This document shows, piece by piece, positions 8,680-16,044 of a stretch of DNA of 64,000 nt. Within the stretch, counting starts at the first letter, position 1. Each line of letters starts with the position of its first letter. Both the position numbers and the translations under genes were made by a program. Source of the stretch: Oscillospiraceae bacterium (GTDB lineage: Bacteria > Bacillota > Clostridia > Oscillospirales > Oscillospiraceae); NCBI GenBank assembly GCA_017458065.1, contig JAFTGD010000042.1:1-64000 (forward strand), in the 5' to 3' direction. Under the pieces are notes generated by a model. The model searched no databases. It had not been told where the DNA came from and saw only the letters and a list, made by a program, of their open reading frames with translations.

Positions 8680-9704
8680 CGGAACGCACTCCTGCTTCTG
8701 TTCAGCAATGAAATAAATACCGGAGCCCCGACAATCGCGGTCAGGACCGAGATCGGCAATTCGATCACACTTGCCGACCGCGCCAAAGTATCGATCAAAA
8801 TCATAAAACCCGCACCGAGGCTGAGGCTCAGCGGGACCACATTCCGATTGTCGCTGCCGACCATCATTCTCGCACAGTGCGGCACCAGCAGACCGACCCA
8901 GCCAACCTGCCCGCACATGGAAACTGAAGCCGCCGTGATCACTGTCGCCGCCAATATAAAAACCAGTCTGGTCCGGGCCAGGTGAATCCCGCTTGCCTTC
9001 GCCTCATCTTCACTCAGCGAGAGAATGTTCAGTCTCCAGCGAAACAGCCAGATCACAAGGCTTCCGCAGAGAATCAGCGGGCATCCGATCAGAAGCTTCC
9101 TGTACGTCGCACCGGTGAAACTGCCCATCAGCCAATACGTGATCGCCGGGAGTTTGTCCTGGGGATCGGCGGTATACTTGAGCAGGGATCCGATGGCATT
9201 GAACAGCGAGGACATGATCGTTCCGGCCAACACCAGAAACACCAGAGACCGGTTTTCATTCTTGCCCGCGACATGCAGCGTCAGCCAGACCGACGCCAGA
9301 CCGAAAACCAGAGCGATCAGCTGTGTCTCCAGAATGCTGCGGGAGAGAATAATCGCGAGGATTGCCCCCACGCAGGTTCCACTGGTCACACCCAGCACGT
9401 CGGGTGTGGCCAGCGGATTAAAAAACAGGGACTGAAACGTTGCACCCGCGCAGGCAAGACCCGCGCCGACGACAATTGCTTCCAGGATACGGGGCAGGCG
9501 GAGATTGATGACGATGGCATAGTTTTTGACATTCCCCTGCTGTCCGATGACCGCGCTCTTCAGAGAGGCCAGAACATCTTGCACCGGTACGCTCATGCGC
9601 CCGACACAGAGGCTGACGACGCCCAGCACAAGCGGGAAGATACACATGAGCAGGACCGCCGACAAAGTAAAACGTCCTTTTCTGATCCAGAACGTGCTGT
9701 GCAT
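8676..9704 (-). CDS. FecCD-family ABC transporter permease
   Basis: A 342-aa protein with about ten transmembrane helices and hallmarks of the FecCD/BtuC family: LRLPRILEAIVVGAGLACAG near residue 68 and GWVGLLVPHCARMMVG near the C-terminus, the ATPase-coupling region. It overlaps both neighbours (1 nt with the binding protein, 4 nt with the ATPase), showing tight translational coupling. It forms the channel of a chelate importer. Confidence 0.92.
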   Translation of the reverse strand: MHSTFWIRKGRFTLSAVLLMCIFPLVLGVVSLCVGRMSVPVQDVLASLKSAVIGQQGNVKNYAIVINLRLPRILEAIVVGAGLACAGATFQSLFFNPLATPDVLGVTSGTCVGAILAIILSRSILETQLIALVFGLASVWLTLHVAGKNENRSLVFLVLAGTIMSSLFNAIGSLLKYTADPQDKLPAITYWLMGSFTGATYRKLLIGCPLILCGSLVIWLFRWRLNILSLSEDEAKASGIHLARTRLVFILAATVITAASVSMCGQVGWVGLLVPHCARMMVGSDNRNVVPLSLSLGAGFMILIDTLARSASVIELPISVLTAIVGAPVFISLLNRSRSAFR

Positions 9705-10795
9705 CAGTAACAGAGCATCTCCGCAAGCTCGGCTTCGCTCAATTCATAGCCGTACCAGGCGGCGTAGTATTCGCGGATGACCTCGGTAAGCGGATAGTCC
9801 GCAAACTGTTCCGGATAAGTATTGCAGGCCAGCCAGGCCAAAACCAGAGGCGCGTCGGGGTTGGGTGTAAACCAGTTCCACATCCCGAGCGTCGTGTCGT
9901 AAACACGGCCGGTCTGCACCGCTGTCATGAGGGAAAAGTCCACTCCCTCTACCTTGTTTCCGAGGACATCCTCCGTGTTCAACTGCAGAAGACCGGGGCC
10001 GTCCAGGAAGAGGATCTCGGGATCCCAAGAGAAAATCTGTTCCATGCTGACCTGATTGAAGCCTTTTGTCTCGGCGGCCATATCCCTGACACCGAGGTGC
10101 TTCATCCAGAAGTTGCCAAATGAGCCCTGCCCGGAAACCTGCGGCACCGCGTCGTTCAGCTTCCAGAGGATCAGCGCGCTGGGACGGCCATCCTCCGGGA
10201 TTTCGGCGATTCTGCTCTCCACCTCTGTGACAATGGCGTCACCGGCCGCGACAAACGTATCCGTCTTGCCCTCTTCCCCAAAAACATCCTCCAGGAGATC
10301 AAGCCACTGTTTGTAGCGCTCCAATGGATCCGCCGGCGTATCGGCCCAGACGGTTGCAAAGCCGATGCTCGGGATTCCGCTGGCCTGCAGGATCTCCGCA
10401 TGAGCCGTATTGCCTGCGTTGTAGAATATAACATCAGGTTTCAGCTTGATGATCTCTTCGATGTTCAAATCACTCTGGGCGTAAACCGTATCGGCAGTCT
10501 CCATGAGTTCCGGCGCGATGTCCTTCAGGACTGTTTTGGAGATGGTATCCTTAAATGACCCGCAAAAACCGACGATATACGGCGCTTGCCCGCCGAAGTA
10601 GGCCATATAGGTGGACAGGATCGGAATCTGGTCGATTACGACACGGGTGATCTCATCGGGGACCTCTACCTGATTCCCGGCGTGGTCCACGACGGTGTGT
10701 GTCCCTGTGGCCTCATCGGCAAAAGCCGTCATTGAGCCTGCGGCGACGCTTACAAGCAGCGCAAGGCAAAGCAGGATGGAAAAACCTTTTTTCAT
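9704..10795 (-). CDS. ABC transporter substrate-binding protein (iron chelate/corrinoid type), no lipobox
   Basis: A 363-aa protein with a Sec signal peptide (MKKGFSILLCLALLVSVAAG, cleavage probably after TAFA) and a class III binding fold: DHAGNQVEVPDEITRVVI near residue 37 and LKPDVIFYNAGN near 118. The usual lipoprotein cysteine is absent, which is unusual for a Gram-positive binding protein, so membrane tethering is not obvious. It is the first gene of the FecBCD-type operon, behind an AAGGAG site. An exact GTTAG-N6-CTAAC dyad lies 25 nt upstream. Substrate is unknown; iron chelates and corrinoids are the family norm. Confidence 0.88.
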   Translation of the reverse strand: MKKGFSILLCLALLVSVAAGSMTAFADEATGTHTVVDHAGNQVEVPDEITRVVIDQIPILSTYMAYFGGQAPYIVGFCGSFKDTISKTVLKDIAPELMETADTVYAQSDLNIEEIIKLKPDVIFYNAGNTAHAEILQASGIPSIGFATVWADTPADPLERYKQWLDLLEDVFGEEGKTDTFVAAGDAIVTEVESRIAEIPEDGRPSALILWKLNDAVPQVSGQGSFGNFWMKHLGVRDMAAETKGFNQVSMEQIFSWDPEILFLDGPGLLQLNTEDVLGNKVEGVDFSLMTAVQTGRVYDTTLGMWNWFTPNPDAPLVLAWLACNTYPEQFADYPLTEVIREYYAAWYGYELSEAELAEMLCY

Positions 10796-10819
10796 TTCTT
10801 TTCTCCTTTGATTTTATTT

Positions 10820-10835
10820 GTTAGCCAACGCTAAC
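10820..10835 (-). promoter_or_regulatory. GTTAG-N6-CTAAC operator upstream of the FecBCD-type operon
   Basis: GTTAGCCAACGCTAAC is an exact match to the motif found at 7090 and 59463. It lies between the start of the binding-protein gene and an AT-rich promoter region (candidate -10 TAGAAT at 10848-10843 on the minus strand). No good -35 can be assigned, so the promoter is approximate. Confidence 0.65.
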
Positions 10836-10859
10836 TATCAGCATTCTATCTATTGCCAC

Positions 10860-10888
10860 AAAAAAACGCCGTTGCCATGGCAACAGCG
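10860..10888 (-). terminator. Intrinsic terminator downstream of the flavodiiron operon
   Basis: On the minus strand CGCTGTTGC and GCAACGGCG form a stem around a CATG loop, followed by seven T's. It separates the flavodiiron/ferredoxin operon from the FecBCD promoter. A second hairpin, GGAGCTATCG at 10921-10930 with CGATAGCTCC at 10941-10950, lies closer to the gene. Confidence 0.8.
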
Positions 10889-10959
10889 AGTTAGATTCTT
10901 CTATCCAAAATATCTAAAATGGAGCTATCGTCCATAAAGGCGATAGCTCCGTGATTTCA

Positions 10960-12150
10960 TCATGCTGTGAGCAGCTTCTCAACCAGTGCCGGAATCGCCG
11001 CGAAATCCGTTTCCTCCGGGTTCCACTGTGACCGCACATTTTCTTCGATGACCGTAAAACCCGCCTCTGTGAGCTTTGCCTGCAAGAGCTTCACACTCTC
11101 GCCGCTCCAGCCGTAACAGCCAAAGGCCGCAGCTTTTTTGTTTTTGAACTTAAGCTGCTTAAGAAATTCCAGCCAGCCTGCTACGGAGGAAAGATAGCTG
11201 TTGGAGACGGTAGGCGAGCCCACTGCGATGGCTCTGGACTTAAACACCTCGGTCATGATCTCGTTCTTGTCGGCCTTGGCGATGTTAAAGACCTTCACCA
11301 CGGTGTCGGGGCTCTGCCGGTGGATCTCTTCCGCGATCTTATGCGCGATCTTCGTGGTGCCCTCCCACATGGTATCGTAGGCGATCGTCACCTGATCCTC
11401 CTGATAGGCGGCAGCCCACTCGGCGTACTTCTCCACGATCTGCAGCGGATTCTCCCGCCAGATGGCGCCATGGGAGGGAGCGATCATTTCAATAGACAGA
11501 TTCAGCTTTGCGATCTCCTCCAGCTTCTTGGTCAGGATCGGGGCGAAGGGATTGAGGATGTTGGCAAAGTACTTCATGGCCTCCTTGTTCAGCAGACAGG
11601 GATTGGCCTTGTCGTTGAACAGTTCCTCCACGGCGTAGTGCTGGCCGAAGGCGTCGTTGGAAAAGAGAATATTATCGCCGGTCATATAGGTGGCCATGGA
11701 GTCGGGCCAATGGAGCATCCGCATTTCCACGAAAACCAGCTGCTTGCCGTTGCCGATGTTCACGCTGTCACCGGTCTTGACCACATGGAAGTTCCAGCCG
11801 CGCTTGCCGTACTGCCCCTCAATGCTCTTGACGGCATTGGCCGTGCAGTAGATGGGCGTGTCGGGAATCTTCTCCATCAGCGTGACCAGGGATCCGGAGT
11901 GGTCGCACTCGCCGTGGTTCGCGATGATGAAGTCGATCTTCTTCAGGTCGATCTCCTTTTCCAGGTTCTCCACAAACTCAAAACGGTGTGGGGACCAGAC
12001 GGTATCCACCAAAACAGTTTTCTCTTCCTCGATCAGATAAGCGTTCTGGCTGGAGCCGTTCATTATGGAGTAGTCATCGCCGTGGAAGCTCTCCAGTTCC
12101 CAGTCGATATAGCCGATCCAGCTTACATTTCCCTTGACATGCTTTCTCAT
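10960..12150 (-). CDS. fprA: Flavodiiron protein (FprA-type A flavoprotein)
   Basis: A 396-aa two-domain protein. Residues 1-250 are a metallo-beta-lactamase-like diiron domain with ligands H79-x-E81-x-D83-H84, H147, D166 and H227, all visible. Residues about 255-396 are flavodoxin-like, with the FMN loop GSPTVSNSYLSS. The family reduces O2 to water or NO to N2O, protecting anaerobes. Its start codon touches the stop of a [4Fe-4S] ferredoxin gene, the likely electron donor. The DUF438/hemerythrin gene and a Crp/Fnr gene upstream support an oxygen or NO stress role. Confidence 0.93.
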   Translation of the reverse strand: MRKHVKGNVSWIGYIDWELESFHGDDYSIMNGSSQNAYLIEEEKTVLVDTVWSPHRFEFVENLEKEIDLKKIDFIIANHGECDHSGSLVTLMEKIPDTPIYCTANAVKSIEGQYGKRGWNFHVVKTGDSVNIGNGKQLVFVEMRMLHWPDSMATYMTGDNILFSNDAFGQHYAVEELFNDKANPCLLNKEAMKYFANILNPFAPILTKKLEEIAKLNLSIEMIAPSHGAIWRENPLQIVEKYAEWAAAYQEDQVTIAYDTMWEGTTKIAHKIAEEIHRQSPDTVVKVFNIAKADKNEIMTEVFKSRAIAVGSPTVSNSYLSSVAGWLEFLKQLKFKNKKAAAFGCYGWSGESVKLLQAKLTEAGFTVIEENVRSQWNPEETDFAAIPALVEKLLTA

Positions 12151-12338
12151 TACTCTTCCTCCCGAATCGCCCCGACCGGGCAGCCGTCTATGGCAGTCAT
12201 CACATCATTGCGGTTGTCATCGGTGGTATCGGCTATGGCCTCTGCCTTACCGTCGACGTTCAGTTCAAAAACCTCGGGGCAGGCTACGGTACACATCCCG
12301 CAGCCGATGCAAAGCTCCTGATCCACAAATGCTCTCAT
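12150..12338 (-). CDS. [4Fe-4S] ferredoxin
   Basis: A 62-aa single-cluster ferredoxin with CIGCGMC at residues 10-16, a further CP at 20-21, and DGCPVGAI near the C-terminus. The first three cysteines plus the late DGCP cysteine can hold one cubane; the second cysteine set of an 8Fe ferredoxin is absent. It overlaps the flavodiiron gene by 1 nt and probably feeds it electrons. GGAGGA lies 6 nt before the ATG. Confidence 0.9.
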   Translation of the reverse strand: MRAFVDQELCIGCGMCTVACPEVFELNVDGKAEAIADTTDDNRNDVMTAIDGCPVGAIREEE

Positions 12339-12366
12339 GTTTCTTCCTCCTCATTTCATTCAATAT

Positions 12367-12397
12367 AAACAGCATTACCATTTTGATTATGCTGTTT
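12367..12397. promoter_or_regulatory. Dyad (AAACAGCAT ... ATGCTGTTT) upstream of ferredoxin-flavodiiron genes
   Basis: AAACAGCAT at 12367-12375 and ATGCTGTTT at 12389-12397 are perfect inverted arms with a 13-nt spacer, just upstream of the ferredoxin start. The arms share the AACAG core with a larger dyad at 13975-14016, so the nearby Crp/Fnr protein may bind both. The rest of 12339-12495 holds a second short palindrome, GTACGG-ACA-CCGTAC, but no gene. Confidence 0.5.
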
Positions 12398-12495
12398 CTT
12401 TCACAATATAAACCTCAACAGTTTCGTGTACGGACACCGTACAGCGGGACCAGCCGGCTTCTCCGCCGCGATCGAAAAGGCGTCTTCGGCTCTGC

Positions 12496-13959
12496 TCATT
12501 TCTTCCGCGCCCGGCTTTCAAAGTGCGCCTTTGCCGTGGTGAGATCCTCCACCAACTCCGCCGCGCCGAGATAGTTTCCTTTCTCATCCCGGACCGCTGC
12601 GTAAATCACCCGAACCGGGTGGTCGTCATTGGGCGTCCAGACCTCCATATAGTCCCGCACGCCGGACTTGAAATCGTCCAGCAGCTGCTTGACCATAGGC
12701 TTGACGCGCTCCGGGTGGCACTCGTAGGTGGAGCGGTCCAGCGCCGACAGCGGGCGGGAGAACACCTTGCCATAGTTGGTAAAAAAGCGGTTGATATCCT
12801 CCTCGTCGATGAAGGTGATGTCGATAGGCAGCACCTTAAAGAGACCGTTTAATTGTGCAATATTCAGCTTCCCGCCGGGGAAATGCAGGAAGCCTTCAAC
12901 CACGGCTGTGCTCGTCTCGGTTTTTCTTGCTGCCAGGGCCTCCTCACCGTGTACCCACTTCGGAGCGTCTTCAATGAAAATAAAGCCCATCTCCGGCAGA
13001 TCGCGGTAGGCGTCCAGCCACTCTTCCTCTGTCAGATGCTCCAGGCACAGGGGAAAGAAGATGTTTTCCTCCTTGTAGATCATCTCCTTCATGCGATTGA
13101 GAACGGTTTCCGCGGCAGCTTTCTCGGAAGAGAAATTTACCTCCGTAAGCGTATTGGCGAGTCTTGCCACCTCGGCCTTAATCTCATCATCCACGCCCCA
13201 CATGACGTCGTTGGGGCCGGTGACGCCGTGATGCAGCAGCATGGGCATCAGGATGCTCTCTTTCTTGCTGTACAGGACATCGATCTTCCGCAGGGCTTTC
13301 AGGTCAGCCAGCAGCGAGGAAACCTCTCCCGCATCGAGGGCTGCCAAAGCCCGGTCAAGGATCGGCTCCAATGCTCGGTTCTCCCGGCGCAGCACATCCA
13401 CCGGATGACCCTCCGGCACTTGTGCGCCGTTCTTTACGGCGGCCTGTTTCTCCTCCTCGGCCCACAGCTCCGCCTCGGTCTTTCCGTGGAACAGCGCCGA
13501 GTGCAGGTCGCAGAGCTTCTGCACCTCCTGCATAGGCAGACCGTCGTCAATGAGGCCCTGTTCGGCCTTCACAATGTCGTGAACGGACACGCTCTCAAAG
13601 TCCCGGACAAAATCCGCCCGGACACTTTCCAGGTCCTCGCCCTGATTGAGACGCAGGATCAGGTTCTTAAGCTTAGTGTTGCGATCCTCCGCCGTACCGG
13701 TGAGCACCTCTGCCGCTTCCCGACCGGGGACCCCTGTCACGGTAAATCCGTTGTCCTCAAACGCCGCAATGATCTTATCCATGGAAATGCCCTTGATCGC
13801 CGCGCCCTTGGGGACCGTCATGACCTTGCCCATGAACTTCAGCGCCACGGGGCTGGTGATGTCCTTAAAGCCCAGCTCCGCCATGATTTCCTTCACGTTC
13901 GGGTACTCCGCAACCAAATCGGCAACCGATTTGGTCATATCAAGTTCTTTCATTTTCAT
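12496..13959 (-). CDS. DUF1858/DUF438/hemerythrin/PAS protein (NO or O2 stress)
   Basis: A 487-aa multidomain protein. Residues about 5-75 match DUF1858 (VADLVAEYPNVKEIMAELGF), about 95-165 match DUF438, and about 180-320 are hemerythrin-like with conserved His/Glu (HHGVTGPNDVMWG, KEENIFFPLCLEHL). About 360-485 is a PAS-type domain (LPIDITFIDEEDINRFF, GRPLSALDRS-like). Proteins of this build are linked to nitrosative and oxidative stress in anaerobes. A GGAGG site lies 4 nt before the ATG at 13959; a second ATG 6 nt later is also possible. It lies upstream of ferredoxin and fprA and divergent from a Crp/Fnr gene. Confidence 0.87.
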   Translation of the reverse strand: MKMKELDMTKSVADLVAEYPNVKEIMAELGFKDITSPVALKFMGKVMTVPKGAAIKGISMDKIIAAFEDNGFTVTGVPGREAAEVLTGTAEDRNTKLKNLILRLNQGEDLESVRADFVRDFESVSVHDIVKAEQGLIDDGLPMQEVQKLCDLHSALFHGKTEAELWAEEEKQAAVKNGAQVPEGHPVDVLRRENRALEPILDRALAALDAGEVSSLLADLKALRKIDVLYSKKESILMPMLLHHGVTGPNDVMWGVDDEIKAEVARLANTLTEVNFSSEKAAAETVLNRMKEMIYKEENIFFPLCLEHLTEEEWLDAYRDLPEMGFIFIEDAPKWVHGEEALAARKTETSTAVVEGFLHFPGGKLNIAQLNGLFKVLPIDITFIDEEDINRFFTNYGKVFSRPLSALDRSTYECHPERVKPMVKQLLDDFKSGVRDYMEVWTPNDDHPVRVIYAAVRDEKGNYLGAAELVEDLTTAKAHFESRARKK

Positions 13960-13974
13960 GAAACCTCCAGCTTG

Positions 13975-14016
13975 TTTTCTGTTCTGTTTGTACTATAATA
14001 TAAGCAGAACAGAAAA
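13975..14016. promoter_or_regulatory. 12-bp dyad operator in divergent DUF438/Crp intergenic region
   Basis: TTTTCTGTTCTG at 13975-13986 and CAGAACAGAAAA at 14005-14016 are perfect inverted arms 18 nt apart, flanking a plus-strand TATAAT at 13994-13999. The centre lies between the two divergent genes, so a bound dimer pair could control both. A smaller stem, GTATC-CACA-GATAC, follows at 14020-14033. Confidence 0.65.
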
Positions 14017-14049
14017 TCCGTATCCACAGATACAGATTGGAGGAAATGG

Positions 14050-14721
14050 ATGGTTTTTTCCACACTAACATCCTGCCGGCTCTTTGAAGGACTGGCAGAA
14101 GCCGAAATCGAGAAGCTGTTAACCTCTGTGCATTACAAGGTTGCCCGCTATGAGAAGGATCAACCGGTTTTTCATCTGATGGATGACGCGGATCACGTTG
14201 CCATTATTCTGCAGGGCAGTATTCAGGCGCAGAAAATTTTCCCCAGCGGCAAAGCTATGCAGGTGACAGTCGGGCGCTGCGGTGACATGCTGGGGCAGGC
14301 GGCCATGTTCTCTGTTCAAAGGAAGTGCCCTGTTGAACTGACAGCTCTGGAGCCGTCGGAACTTTTGATGCTCGATCGGGAAAACATGCTGAAGCTGCTC
14401 CATGCAGATGTCAGGCTTTTGGACGCTTTTCTCTCGGAACTAGCCACCGCGACTTTTCAGCTGCAGTGGCGCATTGAACTGCTGTCTTACTCCGGAATTC
14501 AGCAGAAGATCGCGTTTTATCTGCTCTCTCAATCCATGCAGTCCGGTGATCCGGTCGTGCAGATCCCAAGCTCCATTACCAAGTGGGCGCTGAGTATGAA
14601 TGTTTCCCGTCCTTCCCTGCATCGCGAGTTGAAAGAATTGGAGGATCAAGGACTTATTGCTGTTTCCTCACCCCATATTACCATCCAGGACTCACAGGCC
14701 CTCCGGAGGATTTTAGGTTGA
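14050..14721 (+). CDS. Crp/Fnr-family transcriptional regulator
   Basis: A 223-aa protein with an N-terminal sensor barrel (VAIILQGSIQAQKIF near residue 55) and a C-terminal winged helix (WALSMNVSRPSLHRELKELEDQG). There is no N-terminal cysteine cluster for an Fnr-type iron-sulfur centre, and no HcpR-type heme ligand can be assigned. It is divergent from the DUF438/flavodiiron gene set across a long dyad, so it probably senses oxygen, NO or redox state and drives that module. A TTGGAGGAAATGG leader supplies the ribosome-binding site. Confidence 0.87.
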   Translation: MVFSTLTSCRLFEGLAEAEIEKLLTSVHYKVARYEKDQPVFHLMDDADHVAIILQGSIQAQKIFPSGKAMQVTVGRCGDMLGQAAMFSVQRKCPVELTALEPSELLMLDRENMLKLLHADVRLLDAFLSELATATFQLQWRIELLSYSGIQQKIAFYLLSQSMQSGDPVVQIPSSITKWALSMNVSRPSLHRELKELEDQGLIAVSSPHITIQDSQALRRILG

Positions 14722-14739
14722 GTTATCTTTAATTGAGAC

Positions 14740-14767
14740 TTGAAATCCATCGGATTTCCCGTATAAT
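14740..14767 (+). promoter_or_regulatory. Promoter of the nitrilase-family gene
   Basis: TTGAAA at 14740-14745 and TATAAT at 14762-14767 are separated by 16 nt; AAGGAGG lies shortly before the ATG at 14800. Confidence 0.7.
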
Positions 14768-14799
14768 GGCTAAAAGAACGGATATAAGGAGGACTAAAC

Positions 14800-15597
14800 A
14801 TGAAGCTCGCTTTGGCACAGATGCAAATGACCGAGAGCATCGAAGAGAACCTGCAGAAGACGCTGCGCCTGATCCGCGAGGCAGGCCGACAGGGCGCAGA
14901 CCTGATCTGCTTCCCCGAGATCCAGCTGACCCCCTTCTTTCCGCAGTATGAGGGGCGCGAGGTCTCCGCTTATGTTCTGGAAGAAACAAGCCCCGAAGTG
15001 CAGGCCGTCTGCAGCGCCTGCCGGGAAGCCGGCATCTGGGCGTCGCCGAATTTCTATCTGGACTATGGCGGGAAGCGCTATGACACCAGCCTGCTGATCG
15101 ACCGCGAGGGCCGAATCGTCGGCCGTCAGAAGATGGTACATATCGCCCAGTGCCCCTGCTTCTATGAACAGGATTACTACACGCCGTCCGAGGAGGGCTT
15201 TGCCGTTTTTGAGACCGAGCTCGGCCGCATCGGGATCGTCGTCTGCTTTGACCGGCACTATCCCGAGAGCATGCGGACCGAAGCCCTGCGGGGGGCCGAT
15301 CTGATCCTGATCCCCACGGCCAACACCACCGACGAGCCGTCGGATCTGTTCCAGTGGGAGATCCGCATCCAGGCGTTCCAGAACAGCGTTTTCACGGCCA
15401 TGTGCAACAGGGTCGGTCTTGAAGGCGCGATGCACTTCTCCGGCGAGTCGCTCGTGATCGGTCCGGACGGCGAACTGCTGGCGCTGGCCGGAAACGGCGA
15501 AGAGCTGCTGCTCTGCGAGATCGAACCGGAGCAGGCTTCTAAACGGCGCAGTGAAAAAGCCTATACCCGCCTGAGACGCCCGGAGCTGTACGAATAA
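14800..15597 (+). CDS. Carbon-nitrogen hydrolase (nitrilase superfamily)
   Basis: A 265-aa protein with the complete nitrilase-superfamily triad: Glu40 (CFPEIQL), Lys111 (GRQKMVHI) and Cys149 (VVCFDRHYPE). Length and motif context fit the amidase/N-carbamoyl-hydrolase branches, such as N-carbamoylputrescine amidase or omega-amidase, rather than true nitrilases. The substrate is not fixed by sequence alone. The gene has its own promoter and AAGGAGG site. An imperfect hairpin around CTCCGGCCGGAG at 15610-15621 follows the stop. Confidence 0.9.
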   Translation: MKLALAQMQMTESIEENLQKTLRLIREAGRQGADLICFPEIQLTPFFPQYEGREVSAYVLEETSPEVQAVCSACREAGIWASPNFYLDYGGKRYDTSLLIDREGRIVGRQKMVHIAQCPCFYEQDYYTPSEEGFAVFETELGRIGIVVCFDRHYPESMRTEALRGADLILIPTANTTDEPSDLFQWEIRIQAFQNSVFTAMCNRVGLEGAMHFSGESLVIGPDGELLALAGNGEELLLCEIEPEQASKRRSEKAYTRLRRPELYE

Positions 15598-15663
15598 AAA
15601 GGCGATTTTCTCCGGCCGGAGCAAGAAATCTTCAAAAAAATAGCTCGATTAGAAAAATAATGG

Positions 15664-15692
15664 TTGACACGGGCATGATGTTGTGGTATAAA
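15664..15692 (+). promoter_or_regulatory. Promoter of the sulfur amino-acid leader transcript
   Basis: TTGACA at 15664-15669, a 17-nt spacer and TATAAA at 15687-15692 form a strong sigma-A promoter. Transcription would begin near 15699 and read the leader peptide, the terminator and then the MetY-type gene 350 nt downstream. Confidence 0.8.
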
Positions 15693-15737
15693 CATATCAA
15701 CTCAATCGGTTTGTAGGAATTGCCTGGAGGAACCACG

Positions 15738-15818
15738 ATGCGTACATCCAATTTCAACTGCATGATGTGGTGCGACATGCGCTGGGAGATGCGCATGCGG
15801 CTTTGCCTGCCCGCTTGA
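15738..15818 (+). CDS. Met/Cys/Trp-rich leader peptide, candidate attenuator
   Basis: A 26-codon frame with a strong TGGAGG site 7 nt before its ATG. It encodes six Met (including the start), three Cys, two Trp and four Arg; the core reads CMMWCDMRWEMRMRLC. This composition is far from random and matches the sulfur amino acids made by the downstream enzyme. It ends 23 nt before a perfect 9-bp terminator stem. The arrangement of strong promoter, biased short peptide, terminator and biosynthetic gene is that of a translation-coupled attenuator, here presumably sensing charged Met-tRNA or Cys-tRNA. Not a family I recognise. Confidence 0.7.
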   Translation: MRTSNFNCMMWCDMRWEMRMRLCLPA

Positions 15819-15841
15819 GGTTTCCTTTCTGTCTTTCACGG

Positions 15842-15876
15842 CCGGGGAGCTCAACGGGCTCCCCGGTACTTTTTTT
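15842..15876 (+). terminator. Attenuator terminator in the sulfur leader
   Basis: CCGGGGAGC at 15842-15850 pairs perfectly with GCTCCCCGG at 15858-15866, followed by seven T's at 15870-15876. It lies after the leader peptide and 168 nt before the MetY-type start, so transcription of that gene must pass it. Confidence 0.85.
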
Positions 15877-15889
15877 GAGGTGAACAAGG

Positions 15890-15946
15890 ATGAAAGAATT
15901 GTTGGAACAGCTGCTCCGCAGCAATTACAGGTTTGGACGAATGTGA
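15890..15946 (+). CDS. Second short leader reading frame (18 aa)
   Basis: Just past the attenuator terminator, a GAGGTG site 7 nt upstream of ATG opens an 18-codon frame (MKELLEQLLRSNYRFGRM). It has no Met/Cys bias. It may be a second regulatory uORF or may simply be chance. A small GCGC-ATGA-GCGC hairpin follows near 15963-15976. Confidence 0.35.
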   Translation: MKELLEQLLRSNYRFGRM

Positions 15947-16044
15947 CCTCTGTCTGAACCTTCGCGCATGAGCGCGCACAGAATGAATACAGAACGATAT
16001 TTGATCAAAATATAAAAAAATAATCATCAGAAAGAGGTAACATC

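Noticed and set aside
3112-10884. GTTGCCGCGGCAAC (3112-3125) and GTTGCCATGGCAAC (10871-10884) as a shared operator
   Set aside because: The second copy is the stem of an intrinsic terminator with seven T's, and the first lies between two genes of one operon. Similarity is best explained by hairpin formation.
12429-12443. GTACGG-ACA-CCGTAC palindrome as a promoter operator
   Set aside because: No promoter could be placed around it; it may only be a hairpin in the DUF438-ferredoxin spacer.
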